From positions 1,240,001 to 1,304,000 of the forward strand of contig NZ_CP053837.1 of the NCBI RefSeq assembly GCF_013201705.1: a stretch of 64,000 nt of DNA. Direction: 5' to 3'. The notes beneath the pieces were generated by a model, which saw only the letters and a list, made by a program, of their open reading frames with translations, was not told the DNA's origin and searched no databases. The DNA comes from Aliarcobacter faecis. Its GTDB lineage: Bacteria > Campylobacterota > Campylobacteria > Campylobacterales > Arcobacteraceae. This document shows positions 8,792 to 17,924 of the stretch, in pieces (the stretch's first letter is position 1; each line of letters opens with the position of its first letter). The position numbers were made by a program, and so were the translations under genes.

Positions 8792-9871
8792 TTAATTATC
8801 TGGATCAGTTATAAAGTTTTTATTTTTATAAATAGAGTGAATAAAAGCTAAAGCAATAGGAACTATTGCAAAAGTAGTAATTAGCATTGGTGGTAAATGA
8901 TGAAAAATTTGAACTAACATAGATAAAGATAAAAGACCTATAGACCACATAGCCCCATGTTCAAGATAGATATATTTTGAAACCACTTCTCTTTCAACCA
9001 TATATATTGTAAGGCTTCTTACAGCCATAGCACCAATTCCTAAACCTAACATAATTATTACAATATTCTGAGTAATAGCAAAAGCTCCTAAAACTCCATC
9101 TAGAGAAAAACTCATATCAATCATCTCAAGATATAAAAATGAGATAAATCCTCCACTTAACTCTGTAACTTTTAAATCAGAATTTTGTTCTTTCTCTTCA
9201 TTTTTAAGTTCAATTGCACCTTTTAATAGTTCCAATAAATAAAAAGATATAACTCCAATAATCATTGGAACAATTATCTCAAGCTTATTTACAATTACCA
9301 TCTCATCACCCATAACAACCTCATTTGGTGCTATATATGTAATTGCTAAAATTAAAAACATAATAAAAAGTGCTTTTATATCCCCTACTTTTGATAGTTT
9401 AGTAGCAAAATGCTCAATATATTTTACCCAATGAGTATCTTTATTTTCATCAAAAATAAATTTCAAAAATAACATCAATAAAAACATTCCACCAAAAGAC
9501 ATAATAATATGGTGAGAACTTTCTATAATTCTTTCATACTCATCTGGATTTTTAATTGCAAGTTCAAAAGAATCAATAAATCCCATAGAAGTAGAAAAAT
9601 ATACAATTAATATTGGAAATACAAATCTTACACCAAAAACAGCAATAATCATACCCCAAAGAAGAAATCTTCTTCTCCAAACAAGTGCCATTGTTGCTAA
9701 AATAGTAGCATTTACTATTGCATTATCAAATGACAAACTAAGTTCTAGAACTGAAAGAATTGTTCCTTGGTAAAGTGCAAAAAAACCACCATACAAAAAT
9801 AGTAAAACTGAAGCAACAAGCCAAACAGCAAAAAAGCCATAGAAATAAGAAATAATAGATTTTTGTTTCAA
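8792..9871 (-). CDS. DUF475 / TerC-like integral membrane protein
   Basis: A 359-residue protein with about nine membrane helices. It has the two inverted motifs of the DUF475/TerC superfamily: LELSLSFDNAIVNA near residues 42-55 and LEMIDMSFSLDGVLGA near 248-263. Conserved acidic residues sit inside membrane segments in each. The wider family is linked to metal-ion export and tellurite resistance, but DUF475 members are not functionally settled. It stands alone, converging with the response regulator and divided from brnQ by a short gap. Confidence 0.8.
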   Translation of the reverse strand: MKQKSIISYFYGFFAVWLVASVLLFLYGGFFALYQGTILSVLELSLSFDNAIVNATILATMALVWRRRFLLWGMIIAVFGVRFVFPILIVYFSTSMGFIDSFELAIKNPDEYERIIESSHHIIMSFGGMFLLMLFLKFIFDENKDTHWVKYIEHFATKLSKVGDIKALFIMFLILAITYIAPNEVVMGDEMVIVNKLEIIVPMIIGVISFYLLELLKGAIELKNEEKEQNSDLKVTELSGGFISFLYLEMIDMSFSLDGVLGAFAITQNIVIIMLGLGIGAMAVRSLTIYMVEREVVSKYIYLEHGAMWSIGLLSLSMLVQIFHHLPPMLITTFAIVPIALAFIHSIYKNKNFITDPDN

Positions 9872-9915
9872 AATAATCCTTTAATTTTTTAAAATTTTGG
9901 GATTATATCTAAATA

Positions 9916-11211
9916 TTATAATGTATTTGCTTTTTCTTTTACAAAAGAGCCAATTAGACCAAAAGCAAAAGCTGGAAAAATCCAAGCTAAACCTTCATTT
10001 GATAATGGAAATCTTTTTAAAAAATCCATTGTTATTCCTGTTGTAGATGAAACAAGTTCTAATAAACAAAAAAACATAGCACTAAAGGCAGCAAATTTAT
10101 AGACATTATTATTTTTTATATATTTATCAAAAAAAACAAGAAAAACTAACACAATAGCAGCAGGATAAACTATACTTAAAATTGGACCTGCAAAAGAGAT
10201 AATCTGTTCTAAACCTATATTTGTTACGAAAATACTAAATATAGTTACAATAATAACCAAAGTTTTATATGAAATTTTTCTATTACTTAACTTTGAGAAG
10301 TATTCAGCTGTAACACTTACAAGTGCGGAACCTGTTGTAAAACAAGCTAAGAATACAACTATTCCTAAAATAAAATTTCCATAATCTCCAAATAAAATAT
10401 TTATTATATTATTTAATAAAACTGCTTTTGGAATATCATTTCCATATAAACTTGAAGCTGTAGCACCTAAATATGAGAGCCCAAAATATACAATCATTAT
10501 TCCAATAGCAGCAATAATAGAAGCAAAACCGATAACCTTAAATCTAGTTTTACTATCTTCATACCCTTTTGCTTTCACAATTTTAATTATAATAATTCCA
10601 AAAGCCAAAGCTGCTAAAACATCAAGAGTTTGATAACCTAAAATTAATCCATCAAAAAATAGATTATTATTTGAAGTATTTACTACTATCTCTCCAATAG
10701 GAGTTAAAAAGCCTTGAACAATCAATAAAACAAGTCCAAAAAATAGTAAAGGAGTTAAAATCTTTCCTAAAATTTCAATCATAGTTGTAGGTTTAAAAGT
10801 AAAAAACATAATTAAACCATAATATATAATTGAAGTAATAATAGAGTTTGAAAAACTAGCCCCAAATGTTGGAACTACCAACATTTCATAAGTTGTTGCT
10901 CCTGTTCTTGGAAGTGCTATTAAAGGACCTATACATAAAATAATTGCTGACATTAGCAAAGCTCCTGAAAGCTTTCCTAATTTATTTGTTAAATCATCTA
11001 CATTTCCACCAACTTTAAGTAGTGCAAACATAGCTATTGTTGCAAATCCAATATCAGCTAAGAAGTAAGAGAAAAATGATATTTTCCAATCACTAGCACT
11101 TGTTAATCCTAAATATGGAGGGAAAATGACATTTCCAGCTCCAAAATACATAGAAAATATTGCAAAACCTAAAATTATACTATCCCCAAATAGTCTATTT
11201 TGCTTAGGCAT
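9916..11211 (-). CDS. brnQ: Branched-chain amino acid:cation symporter (LIVCS family)
   Basis: A 431-residue transporter with about twelve hydrophobic helices. It has the LIVCS signature FSMYFGAGNVIFPPYLG near residues 18-34 and the RTGATTYE loop. BrnQ imports Leu, Ile and Val with Na+ or H+. It overlaps the 100-residue gene upstream by eight bases and ends the operon that also carries ilvB and ilvN, so uptake and synthesis of branched-chain amino acids are linked here. Confidence 0.92.
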   Translation of the reverse strand: MPKQNRLFGDSIILGFAIFSMYFGAGNVIFPPYLGLTSASDWKISFFSYFLADIGFATIAMFALLKVGGNVDDLTNKLGKLSGALLMSAIILCIGPLIALPRTGATTYEMLVVPTFGASFSNSIITSIIYYGLIMFFTFKPTTMIEILGKILTPLLFFGLVLLIVQGFLTPIGEIVVNTSNNNLFFDGLILGYQTLDVLAALAFGIIIIKIVKAKGYEDSKTRFKVIGFASIIAAIGIMIVYFGLSYLGATASSLYGNDIPKAVLLNNIINILFGDYGNFILGIVVFLACFTTGSALVSVTAEYFSKLSNRKISYKTLVIIVTIFSIFVTNIGLEQIISFAGPILSIVYPAAIVLVFLVFFDKYIKNNNVYKFAAFSAMFFCLLELVSSTTGITMDFLKRFPLSNEGLAWIFPAFAFGLIGSFVKEKANTL

Positions 11212-11506
11212 TTATTCTCTTTAATCTATCTAATAAAATTGATTCTATAATCTCATCAATACTTTTCTCTTTTAAAGCTATTAATACTTCAATTCCATCT
11301 TCTAAAAAAGGCCAAACATATTCCATATCATTTATAACAACAAGTTTATTTATAAGGCAAAAAATCTCTTCAACTCTATCAAAGAACTCAACATTTACTA
11401 TTTTCGCCCCATCTAAACTTACTACTGCCCAAGCACTATTCTCCTCAATAGAAGAGATGATAGATAAAAATCTATCCTTTTTATTAACTGGTATTAAAAT
11501 CTTCAT
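11204..11506 (-). CDS. Hypothetical protein, 100 aa, NifX-like fold possible
   Basis: A 100-residue acidic protein that begins MKILIPVNKKDRFLSIISS and has a central SAWAVVSLDGAKIVNVEFF segment. That pattern of an N-terminal strand, a variable loop and a paired strand is faintly like the NifX/NifB dinitrogenase-cofactor fold. However, no cofactor-binding histidine or cysteine stands out, so the resemblance is weak. AGAGGT lies nine bases before the ATG. It sits between ftsK and brnQ and overlaps brnQ. Function unknown. Confidence 0.7.
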   Translation of the reverse strand: MKILIPVNKKDRFLSIISSIEENSAWAVVSLDGAKIVNVEFFDRVEEIFCLINKLVVINDMEYVWPFLEDGIEVLIALKEKSIDEIIESILLDRLKRINA

Positions 11507-11525
11507 TTTATTTTACCTCTTAAAA

Positions 11526-13772
11526 TTATATTAAAATTTCTCTATTTCCTCTTGCATCAACTTCACTTAAAACACCTGTTTGTTCCAACTGTTCTATAAT
11601 ACTTGCAGCCCTATTGTAACCAATTTTCAATCTTCTTTGAAGATAAGAAATAGATGTTTTTTTGTCAGTTAATATCACCTCTTTTGCATCTTCATATAGT
11701 TCATCTAACTCTATATCAGCATTTTGGCTAGAATTTTTTGAAGAAGTTCCTATACTCAAATTTTTATCTTTGATAAAATTCATATCATATTCAACTTCTC
11801 TTTGTTCTTTTAAAAATTCAACAACCCTTTCTATCTCTGTTTCAGTACTCCAAGGAGCATGTATTCGGACAATTCCAGGAGTTCCAGGAGGAGTAAATAA
11901 CATATCTCCTCTTCCTAAAAGAGATTCAGCACCCATAGAATCAAGAATGATTTTTGAATCTATTTTTTGCCCTACTTTATAAGATAATCTACTTGGTAAA
12001 TTTGCCTTTATAAGCCCTGTTACAACATCAACTGATGGTCTTTGAGTAGCAACTATTAAGTGAATTCCACTAGCTCTTGCCATTTGAGCAAGTCTTGCAA
12101 TAGAGTATTCAACATCTTTTCCACTTGTCATCATTAAATCAGCTAACTCATCAATTACAACAACTATATATGGCATTGTTTCATAACCTTCAATTTTAGC
12201 TTTTTCATTGTAATTTTCTATATTCTTTGTTCTTGTTTTTGCCATTAAAGAGTATCGTCTTTCCATTTCACCTACCATATTGGCTAAAGCATTTATAGCA
12301 TCAACAGCTTTAGTAATAACTGGCGTTAGAAGATGCGGGATATCATTATACATAGAAAACTCTAGCATTTTTGGATCAATCATAACAAGTCTCAAATTAT
12401 CTGGAGAATTCTTATATAAAAGTGACAAAATCATAGAGTTTATTCCTACACTCTTTCCACTTCCTGTTGTCCCAGCAATAAGTAAATGTGGTAATTTCTT
12501 CAAATCTGTTACAAAAGGTTTTCCAACAATATCTTTTCCTAAAATCATTGTAAGTGGAGATAATGAATTTTGAAAAATCTCACTATCTAACATCTCTTTT
12601 AAATAAATTGTTTGTGTATCTTCATTTGGAACTTCTATTCCAACTACATCTTTTCCTGGAATCGGAGCTTGAATTCTAATAGTTTGAGCTTTTAAAGCCA
12701 TTGCTAAATCATCTTGAAGACTTAAAATCTTTGAAACTTTTACATTTGGAGCTGGTTTAAATTCAAAAGTTGTAACAACAGGGCCTGTATAAGTTCGCAC
12801 AACATCTCCATCTATTTTAAACATAGATAACTTATCAAGTAAATCAGCAATTTTTCTATCTATAAATGCTTCATTTACTTTTGTTTTATTCTCTTTTGGT
12901 GGCTCTTGAAAAAAGTTTGTAGGAGGAAGCATAAAATCTTTTGGTTTTTCAGTTTTTCCAAACTCTAATTCACTTAAAAGTTTTGCATTCTCTTCTAACT
13001 CCTCAACAATTATACTGTTTGTTTGAGTAGCAAAAGAGTTAGTTTCAACTTCAATCTCTTCAACTTTAGATTCTTGTATAAACTCAATATTTACCTCTTC
13101 TAAACTCTTCTCTTTTCTCTTTAAATCTTCAATATTTGCTTTTAAAATACTCTCTTGTTGCTCTTTAATTCTTTGCTCAACTGTTTTTTGAGCAGGTTCT
13201 ATAATCTCTTTTTTAGCTATTTGCTTTGGTCTTACAGGGTAGTTTGAAACTTCTGTTGTCTCTTTTGTAACTTTTGAAATTTTATTTGCTATTAGACTAT
13301 TTTTTAACTTAATTCTATTTTTAAACTTTCTTAAATCTTCTATATCATAATCAGATAGTTCAAATAAGATTAAAACAGATATTACAAATCCAAATAAAAC
13401 AAATAAATAAAGTCCAATATTTCCAATAACAGGAGATAAACTATCAACCAAAATATTTCCTATCTCTCCTCTATTATATGGGTTCTCAACAACTAAAGCT
13501 TGAAAAATCAAAGATATAAAAAATATTAAAAGTAAAACAGCAATATTTAAAATAATATCTTTATTATCTATATTTTTTTTAAAGTTAATTACATAAATTG
13601 GGTGTATAAAAATAAATAGATAAATATATGCCAAATATGAAAAATATTTTATAGAAAACCCTGCAAATGCAAAGCCTACATCACCTACAATCTCTTTTGA
13701 GTTTGCAAAAACTGAAAATTGAAAATATAATAAAATAAATAAAACAATTAATGAAATAATTTTCTTTGCGAT
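11526..13772 (-). CDS. ftsK: DNA translocase FtsK, probable ATC start
   Basis: FtsK is the septal motor that pumps chromosome ends to dif during division. With the start proposed here it has 748 residues. Four N-terminal membrane helices are followed by a charged linker (about 140-300), Walker A GTTGSGKS at 434-441, Walker B VVIDELADLM, the VATQRPSVDVVTG block and a C-terminal gamma winged helix. The only standard start codon in frame is TTG at 13634, which has no ribosome site and would cut off helix 1 and half of helix 2. ATC at 13772 has AAAAAGG seven bases upstream and opens IAKKIISLIVLF. Identity is certain; the start is an inference. Confidence 0.9.
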   Translation of the reverse strand: MAKKIISLIVLFILLYFQFSVFANSKEIVGDVGFAFAGFSIKYFSYLAYIYLFIFIHPIYVINFKKNIDNKDIILNIAVLLLIFFISLIFQALVVENPYNRGEIGNILVDSLSPVIGNIGLYLFVLFGFVISVLILFELSDYDIEDLRKFKNRIKLKNSLIANKISKVTKETTEVSNYPVRPKQIAKKEIIEPAQKTVEQRIKEQQESILKANIEDLKRKEKSLEEVNIEFIQESKVEEIEVETNSFATQTNSIIVEELEENAKLLSELEFGKTEKPKDFMLPPTNFFQEPPKENKTKVNEAFIDRKIADLLDKLSMFKIDGDVVRTYTGPVVTTFEFKPAPNVKVSKILSLQDDLAMALKAQTIRIQAPIPGKDVVGIEVPNEDTQTIYLKEMLDSEIFQNSLSPLTMILGKDIVGKPFVTDLKKLPHLLIAGTTGSGKSVGINSMILSLLYKNSPDNLRLVMIDPKMLEFSMYNDIPHLLTPVITKAVDAINALANMVGEMERRYSLMAKTRTKNIENYNEKAKIEGYETMPYIVVVIDELADLMMTSGKDVEYSIARLAQMARASGIHLIVATQRPSVDVVTGLIKANLPSRLSYKVGQKIDSKIILDSMGAESLLGRGDMLFTPPGTPGIVRIHAPWSTETEIERVVEFLKEQREVEYDMNFIKDKNLSIGTSSKNSSQNADIELDELYEDAKEVILTDKKTSISYLQRRLKIGYNRAASIIEQLEQTGVLSEVDARGNREILI

Positions 13773-13792
13773 AGTATGACCTTTTTATGAAA

Positions 13793-14740
13793 TTATTTTA
13801 ATAAATTTGAGATTTTACCTTGAAGTTTAAGCCACTGTCTATGCTCAAACAAAGGAAATCCTGCCCATGATTTTTTAGGTTCTGTTATACTTTTTGTAAC
13901 TCCACCTCTTGCAGCTATTGTTGTAAATGCCGCAATTTCAAGATGCCCAGAAGTTGCACTTTGTCCACCCATTATAACATAAGGGTGTAAAGTTGTAGAA
14001 CCAGAAAGTCCAACTTGAGTTACTAAAATAGAACCACGCCCTATTTTACAATTATGTGCAATATGAACTAAATTATCAATTCTAACTCCATCTTCAATTA
14101 TTGTAGATTTAAAAACGGCTCTATCAATTGTACAATTTGCTCCTATTTCAACATCTGAACCTATAATTACATTTCCATTTTGATAAATTTTTATATACTT
14201 ACCATCTTTTGTATTTGCAAAACCAAAACCATCACTTCCTATAACAGTCCCTGCGTGAATAATACAATCATTTCCAATAATACAATCTCTATAAATTGAT
14301 ACATTTGGATAGATAATTGTATTATTTCCAATAGTTACATTATCCCCTATAAAAGCTCCTGCCATAATAGTACAATCACTTCCAATTCTTGAGTTTTTTC
14401 CAATATAAACATTTGGCATAACCTTTGTTCCACCACCAACTAATGGTTTTTCTCCATCAAGTTCTATAATATTTGGAGCAAAAAGTTTAGATATTTTTGC
14501 TAAATACAAATATGGCTCTTCACAAACAATAGCAATAGTTGAACTAGGAACTTCTTTACTATTTTCTAAATTTACTAAAACAGCAGCAGCTTTTGTATCT
14601 TTTAAATCATTTACATATTTTTTATTCTCTAAAAAAGTAAGTTCACTTGGTGTTGCATCTAATAAAGAGTTTAATCCACTAATTTCAATATCAATATTAC
14701 ATTTTAAACCAACATGCTCAACTATTTCACTTAATCTCAT
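13793..14740 (-). CDS. lpxD: UDP-3-O-(3-hydroxyacyl)glucosamine N-acyltransferase
   Basis: A 315-residue LpxD, which adds the second hydroxyacyl chain in lipid A synthesis from acyl-ACP. The uridine-binding N-terminal domain (1-100) is followed by a long left-handed beta helix of hexapeptide repeats. These include IGKNSRIGSDCTI and the catalytic region NLVHIAHNCKIG, with H226 and H229. It lies between ilvN and ftsK in the same operon, 20 bases from the proposed ftsK start. Confidence 0.94.
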   Translation of the reverse strand: MRLSEIVEHVGLKCNIDIEISGLNSLLDATPSELTFLENKKYVNDLKDTKAAAVLVNLENSKEVPSSTIAIVCEEPYLYLAKISKLFAPNIIELDGEKPLVGGGTKVMPNVYIGKNSRIGSDCTIMAGAFIGDNVTIGNNTIIYPNVSIYRDCIIGNDCIIHAGTVIGSDGFGFANTKDGKYIKIYQNGNVIIGSDVEIGANCTIDRAVFKSTIIEDGVRIDNLVHIAHNCKIGRGSILVTQVGLSGSTTLHPYVIMGGQSATSGHLEIAAFTTIAARGGVTKSITEPKKSWAGFPLFEHRQWLKLQGKISNLLK

Positions 14741-14778
14741 TTTTCTTTCCTTAAATAAAAAAAGATAAGAGTAAACTC

Positions 14779-15276
14779 TTATCTTTCTATGGCAACTATT
14801 CCACTTCTTACGACTTCAAGAGGATTGAATTTTTCCATAACTTTTATAAAATTTAAAATTCTATCACTTGAATCTGTTGCAGATACAATAATAGCTTCAT
14901 CTGTAACATTTTGAATACTTCCATGGTATGTTCTTGCAATTACATCAATATCTGCTAAATTATTATCTATTGAAAACTTCATTAAAACAGTATCTTTTTC
15001 AATCACATTTTTATGTTCATTTACCTTTAAAACTGGAATTAATTTATTTAACTGTTTTACAATTTGATCAATTACTCTTTTATCTCCAGTTGTTACTATT
15101 GTCATTCTTGAATATTGACTTTCAGCCATTGGTGCAACTGTTAAAGAGTCTATATTATAACCTCGAGCTGAAAAAAGCCCCACTATTCTTGATAAAACAT
15201 TGTGTTCATTTAGAACAACCACTGAGATAACTTGTCTTATTGTTTCGCTATTATAATAGTTATTAAAATTACTCAT
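14779..15276 (-). CDS. ilvN: Acetolactate synthase small (regulatory) subunit
   Basis: A 165-residue regulatory subunit. The N-terminal ACT domain VVLNEHNVLSRIVGLFSARGYNIDSLTV (written here as its start VVLNEHNVLSRI at about 20-31) binds valine for feedback inhibition in relatives. The C-terminal half matches the IlvH class. It begins on the last base of the ilvB stop codon (TAATG), so the two subunits are made in a coupled way. The full-length family is about 160 residues, as here. Confidence 0.94.
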   Translation of the reverse strand: MSNFNNYYNSETIRQVISVVVLNEHNVLSRIVGLFSARGYNIDSLTVAPMAESQYSRMTIVTTGDKRVIDQIVKQLNKLIPVLKVNEHKNVIEKDTVLMKFSIDNNLADIDVIARTYHGSIQNVTDEAIIVSATDSSDRILNFIKVMEKFNPLEVVRSGIVAIER

Positions 15277-16973
15277 TATCTATCTCCTTTTAATAAAGTC
15301 ATCTCATTTAAAGAGTGCCCATTTGGAACCATTGGCAATACCTCTTCATCTCTTGCTACAATAACCTCTATCATAGCTACTTTTCTTTGTTCAACTGCAT
15401 CTTTTAAAGCTTTTTCAAACTCCTCTTTAGTGCTAACTCTATACCCTAAACCACCAAAAGCTTGGCAAAGCATTGGAAAGTCTGGTTGCTTTGTAAGGTC
15501 AGTTTCTGATAATCTATTTTCATAGAACATAGTTTGCCATTGTCTTACCATTCCTAAATAGTTATTATTTAAAACAATATTTATAACTGGTAAATCATAT
15601 TCACTACAAGTCATAAGCTCTTGAATATTCATTAAAATAGAGCCATCTCCTGTAAAGTTTACAACAACTCTATTTGTATCTTTAAATGCTCTAGCAACTC
15701 CTAATGCTGCAGGAAGTCCAAACCCCATAGTTCCTAATCCCCCACTAGTTATAAACTGTCTTGGATGTGAAAATGGGAAAAATTGGGCTGTCCACATTTG
15801 ATGTTGTCCAACATCTGTTGAAATAAATGCATTATCCCCTAAAATTTTTCCAACCTTTTCAATTACCCATTGAGGTTTAATTAGCTCATTTGAATCAATA
15901 TATCTTAAAGGCTCTTTTTCTCTATAATCTTTAAGTAACTCTACCCAATTTGAAAAATCATTTATATCAAGTTCATCTGCTTCTTCAATCATAGCTTTTA
16001 CAGTAAGTTTTAAATCTCCAACTATTGGATAATCAGGAACTACAAGTTTTGCAATACTTGTTGGGTCAATATCTATATGAATAACCTTTGCTTTTGAGGC
16101 AAATTCATCTAATCTTCCTGTTACTCTATCATCAAATCTAGCTCCCAAAGAGATTAATAAATCTGTCTCATAAGCAGCCATATTTGCGGCAAACTCTCCA
16201 TGCATTCCTAACATACCAAAGAAAAGTGGATTATCATCTCCCATAACTCCTCTTGCCATTAAAGTCTCAACAGCAGGAATATTTAATTTTTTAGCTAAAT
16301 CTCTTATCTCATATCCACAATTTGACAATATTGCTCCACCACCAATATATAAAAGTGGTTTTTTAGCATTTGATATAGCTTCCATTGCTCTTTTTAACTG
16401 TTTTTTATTATAGTTAATTGTTGGTTTATATGTTGGCATATTAACTTCAGCTGGATAATCAAAATCTCCTATTTGAGCAGTAATATCCTTTGGAATATCA
16501 ATATGTACAGGTCCTGGTCTTCCAGTACTTGCTAAATGAAACGCTTCTTTTATTATTTTTGGTAAATCTTCAATTCTATTTACCAAATAATTATGCTTTG
16601 TACATGGTCTTGAAATTCCAACAGCATCTATCTCTTGAAACCCATCTGTTCCTATAATTGTTGTTGGAACTTGTCCAGAAATAATAACTATTGGTATAGA
16701 ATCCATATAAGCATCTGCTATTCCTGTTACTGCATTTGTAAATCCTGGTCCTGAAGTTACAATAGCAACTCCTGTTTTTCCAGTACTTCTAGCGTACCCT
16801 TCTGCTGCAATTACACAAGCTTGTTCATGTCTGTTTAAAATATGTTCAAAATAGTTTTGCTTGTAAATCTCATCATAGACGTTCATAATAGCGCCTCCAG
16901 GGTATCCAAATACAACTTCAACCCCTTCTTGATGTAATGATTCAATTACCATTTTTGCGCCAGTCATTTTCAT
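15276..16973 (-). CDS. ilvB: Acetolactate synthase large (catalytic) subunit
   Basis: A 565-residue thiamine-diphosphate enzyme making 2-acetolactate or 2-aceto-2-hydroxybutyrate, the first common step to Val, Leu and Ile. The N-terminal VFGYPGGAIMNVYD, catalytic Glu in NRHEQ, and the TPP motif GDGSILMN to LNNNYLG are intact. The ATG at 16973 is chosen because GGAG lies six bases before it; an upstream TTG at 16985 overlaps that site and is unlikely. It heads an operon with ilvN, lpxD, ftsK, a small gene and brnQ. Confidence 0.95.
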   Translation of the reverse strand: MKMTGAKMVIESLHQEGVEVVFGYPGGAIMNVYDEIYKQNYFEHILNRHEQACVIAAEGYARSTGKTGVAIVTSGPGFTNAVTGIADAYMDSIPIVIISGQVPTTIIGTDGFQEIDAVGISRPCTKHNYLVNRIEDLPKIIKEAFHLASTGRPGPVHIDIPKDITAQIGDFDYPAEVNMPTYKPTINYNKKQLKRAMEAISNAKKPLLYIGGGAILSNCGYEIRDLAKKLNIPAVETLMARGVMGDDNPLFFGMLGMHGEFAANMAAYETDLLISLGARFDDRVTGRLDEFASKAKVIHIDIDPTSIAKLVVPDYPIVGDLKLTVKAMIEEADELDINDFSNWVELLKDYREKEPLRYIDSNELIKPQWVIEKVGKILGDNAFISTDVGQHQMWTAQFFPFSHPRQFITSGGLGTMGFGLPAALGVARAFKDTNRVVVNFTGDGSILMNIQELMTCSEYDLPVINIVLNNNYLGMVRQWQTMFYENRLSETDLTKQPDFPMLCQAFGGLGYRVSTKEEFEKALKDAVEQRKVAMIEVIVARDEEVLPMVPNGHSLNEMTLLKGDR

Positions 16974-17098
16974 GCTATTCTCCAATTTTTAAAAAGTAAG
17001 TTTAGATTTTACTCAAAATTCGATTAATTTACCTTTGAATAAATAATCTAATTTTATTTTTTTCTTCTTTTCTTTGCTTAAAAATATTTTTTTTAGGG

Positions 17099-17104
17099 TA
17101 TAAT
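17099..17104 (+). promoter_or_regulatory. Candidate -10 box for the flagellin-like gene
   Basis: TATAAT lies about 30 bases before the ATG at 17135, preceded by a long T-rich tract in the ilvB/flagellin-like divergent gap. It looks like a sigma-70 box. No sigma-28 (GCCGATAA-type) or sigma-54 (GG-N10-GC) element is evident, which is unexpected for a flagellar gene. Confidence 0.4.
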
Positions 17105-17134
17105 TAAAGAAATAATCTTCTAAAAGGATTGGAT

Positions 17135-17920
17135 ATGGATATAAATCAGGTACACAATAACCAACTAACAGGTTTAAATAATAATTCTCAACTACAATTA
17201 AACAAATCAAATGTTAGTCAAAAAGTAAGTGATTTAACATCAAATGAACTAAATTTAAATATTAGTAATTTAAATAAACAAAGAAGTGAATTTTCATCAA
17301 ATATACAATCACTAAATGATGGAATTGCAATATCAAAAATAGCAACAAATGCTATAGAAAAGCAACAAGAACACTTAAATAATATCCAAACAAAACTTGA
17401 TAATATAGAAAACTTAGATAATAAAAATGATATCAAACAAAATATAAATGAAGATTTAAGAGCATTTAATAAAATCTCATACGAAACAAACTATAAAAAA
17501 GAGTCTTTATTAGTTCAAAACTACTATGATGAAAATCAAAATATCGAAATAAATACAAGCAATCAAAACTTTTCTATCGAAAAACCAAATGTATCAAGTT
17601 TTGCAAACCAAATATTTGAAAGTGTAAATAATACAGATTTAAATAATCCTGATAATCTATCAAATGCAAAAAAATTAGTTTCAGATATTTCAGATGAATT
17701 AACTAAACTATCAGATAGCTTTAATAAATTTGGTAAAGAGTTAGAATCAAAAGTAAGTGATTCTTTAAAAGATCAAAATGTCAATTTATATAAAAATAGT
17801 ATAGATTTTGGTAGAGAAACTACAGATTTTTCAAAAGCAAATGTTAATATGAATGCAGGAAGTCTTATAGCTTCACAAGCAAATATTATTCAAGAGCAAA
17901 GTATAAGACTTCTTTCTTAA
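17135..17920 (+). CDS. Flagellin-like protein, atypical and Asn-rich
   Basis: A 261-residue protein, rich in Asn, Ser and Leu, with no Cys or Trp seen. Residues about 50-95 (NIQSLNDGIAISKIATNAIE) match the D1 coiled coil of flagellin that follows the N-terminus. The last 25 residues (NMNAGSLIASQANIIQEQ) match the flagellin C-terminal D0 helix. The classical N-terminal D0 sequence is replaced by an Asn/Gln-rich stretch. The ATG at 17135 is chosen over TTG at 17129 because AAGGA sits seven bases before it. It may be a minor filament, junction or secreted flagellin relative. It converges with ppx and overlaps it by four bases. Confidence 0.65.
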   Translation: MDINQVHNNQLTGLNNNSQLQLNKSNVSQKVSDLTSNELNLNISNLNKQRSEFSSNIQSLNDGIAISKIATNAIEKQQEHLNNIQTKLDNIENLDNKNDIKQNINEDLRAFNKISYETNYKKESLLVQNYYDENQNIEINTSNQNFSIEKPNVSSFANQIFESVNNTDLNNPDNLSNAKKLVSDISDELTKLSDSFNKFGKELESKVSDSLKDQNVNLYKNSIDFGRETTDFSKANVNMNAGSLIASQANIIQEQSIRLLS

Positions 17921-17924
17921 GAAG
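17909..17924. terminator. Weak hairpin at a convergent gene overlap
   Basis: CTTCTT and AAGAAG flank a four-base loop exactly where the flagellin-like and ppx stop codons overlap, with a T-rich run (CTCTCTTTTTTT) downstream on the plus strand. It could act as a short terminator. The stem is only six pairs. Confidence 0.3.
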
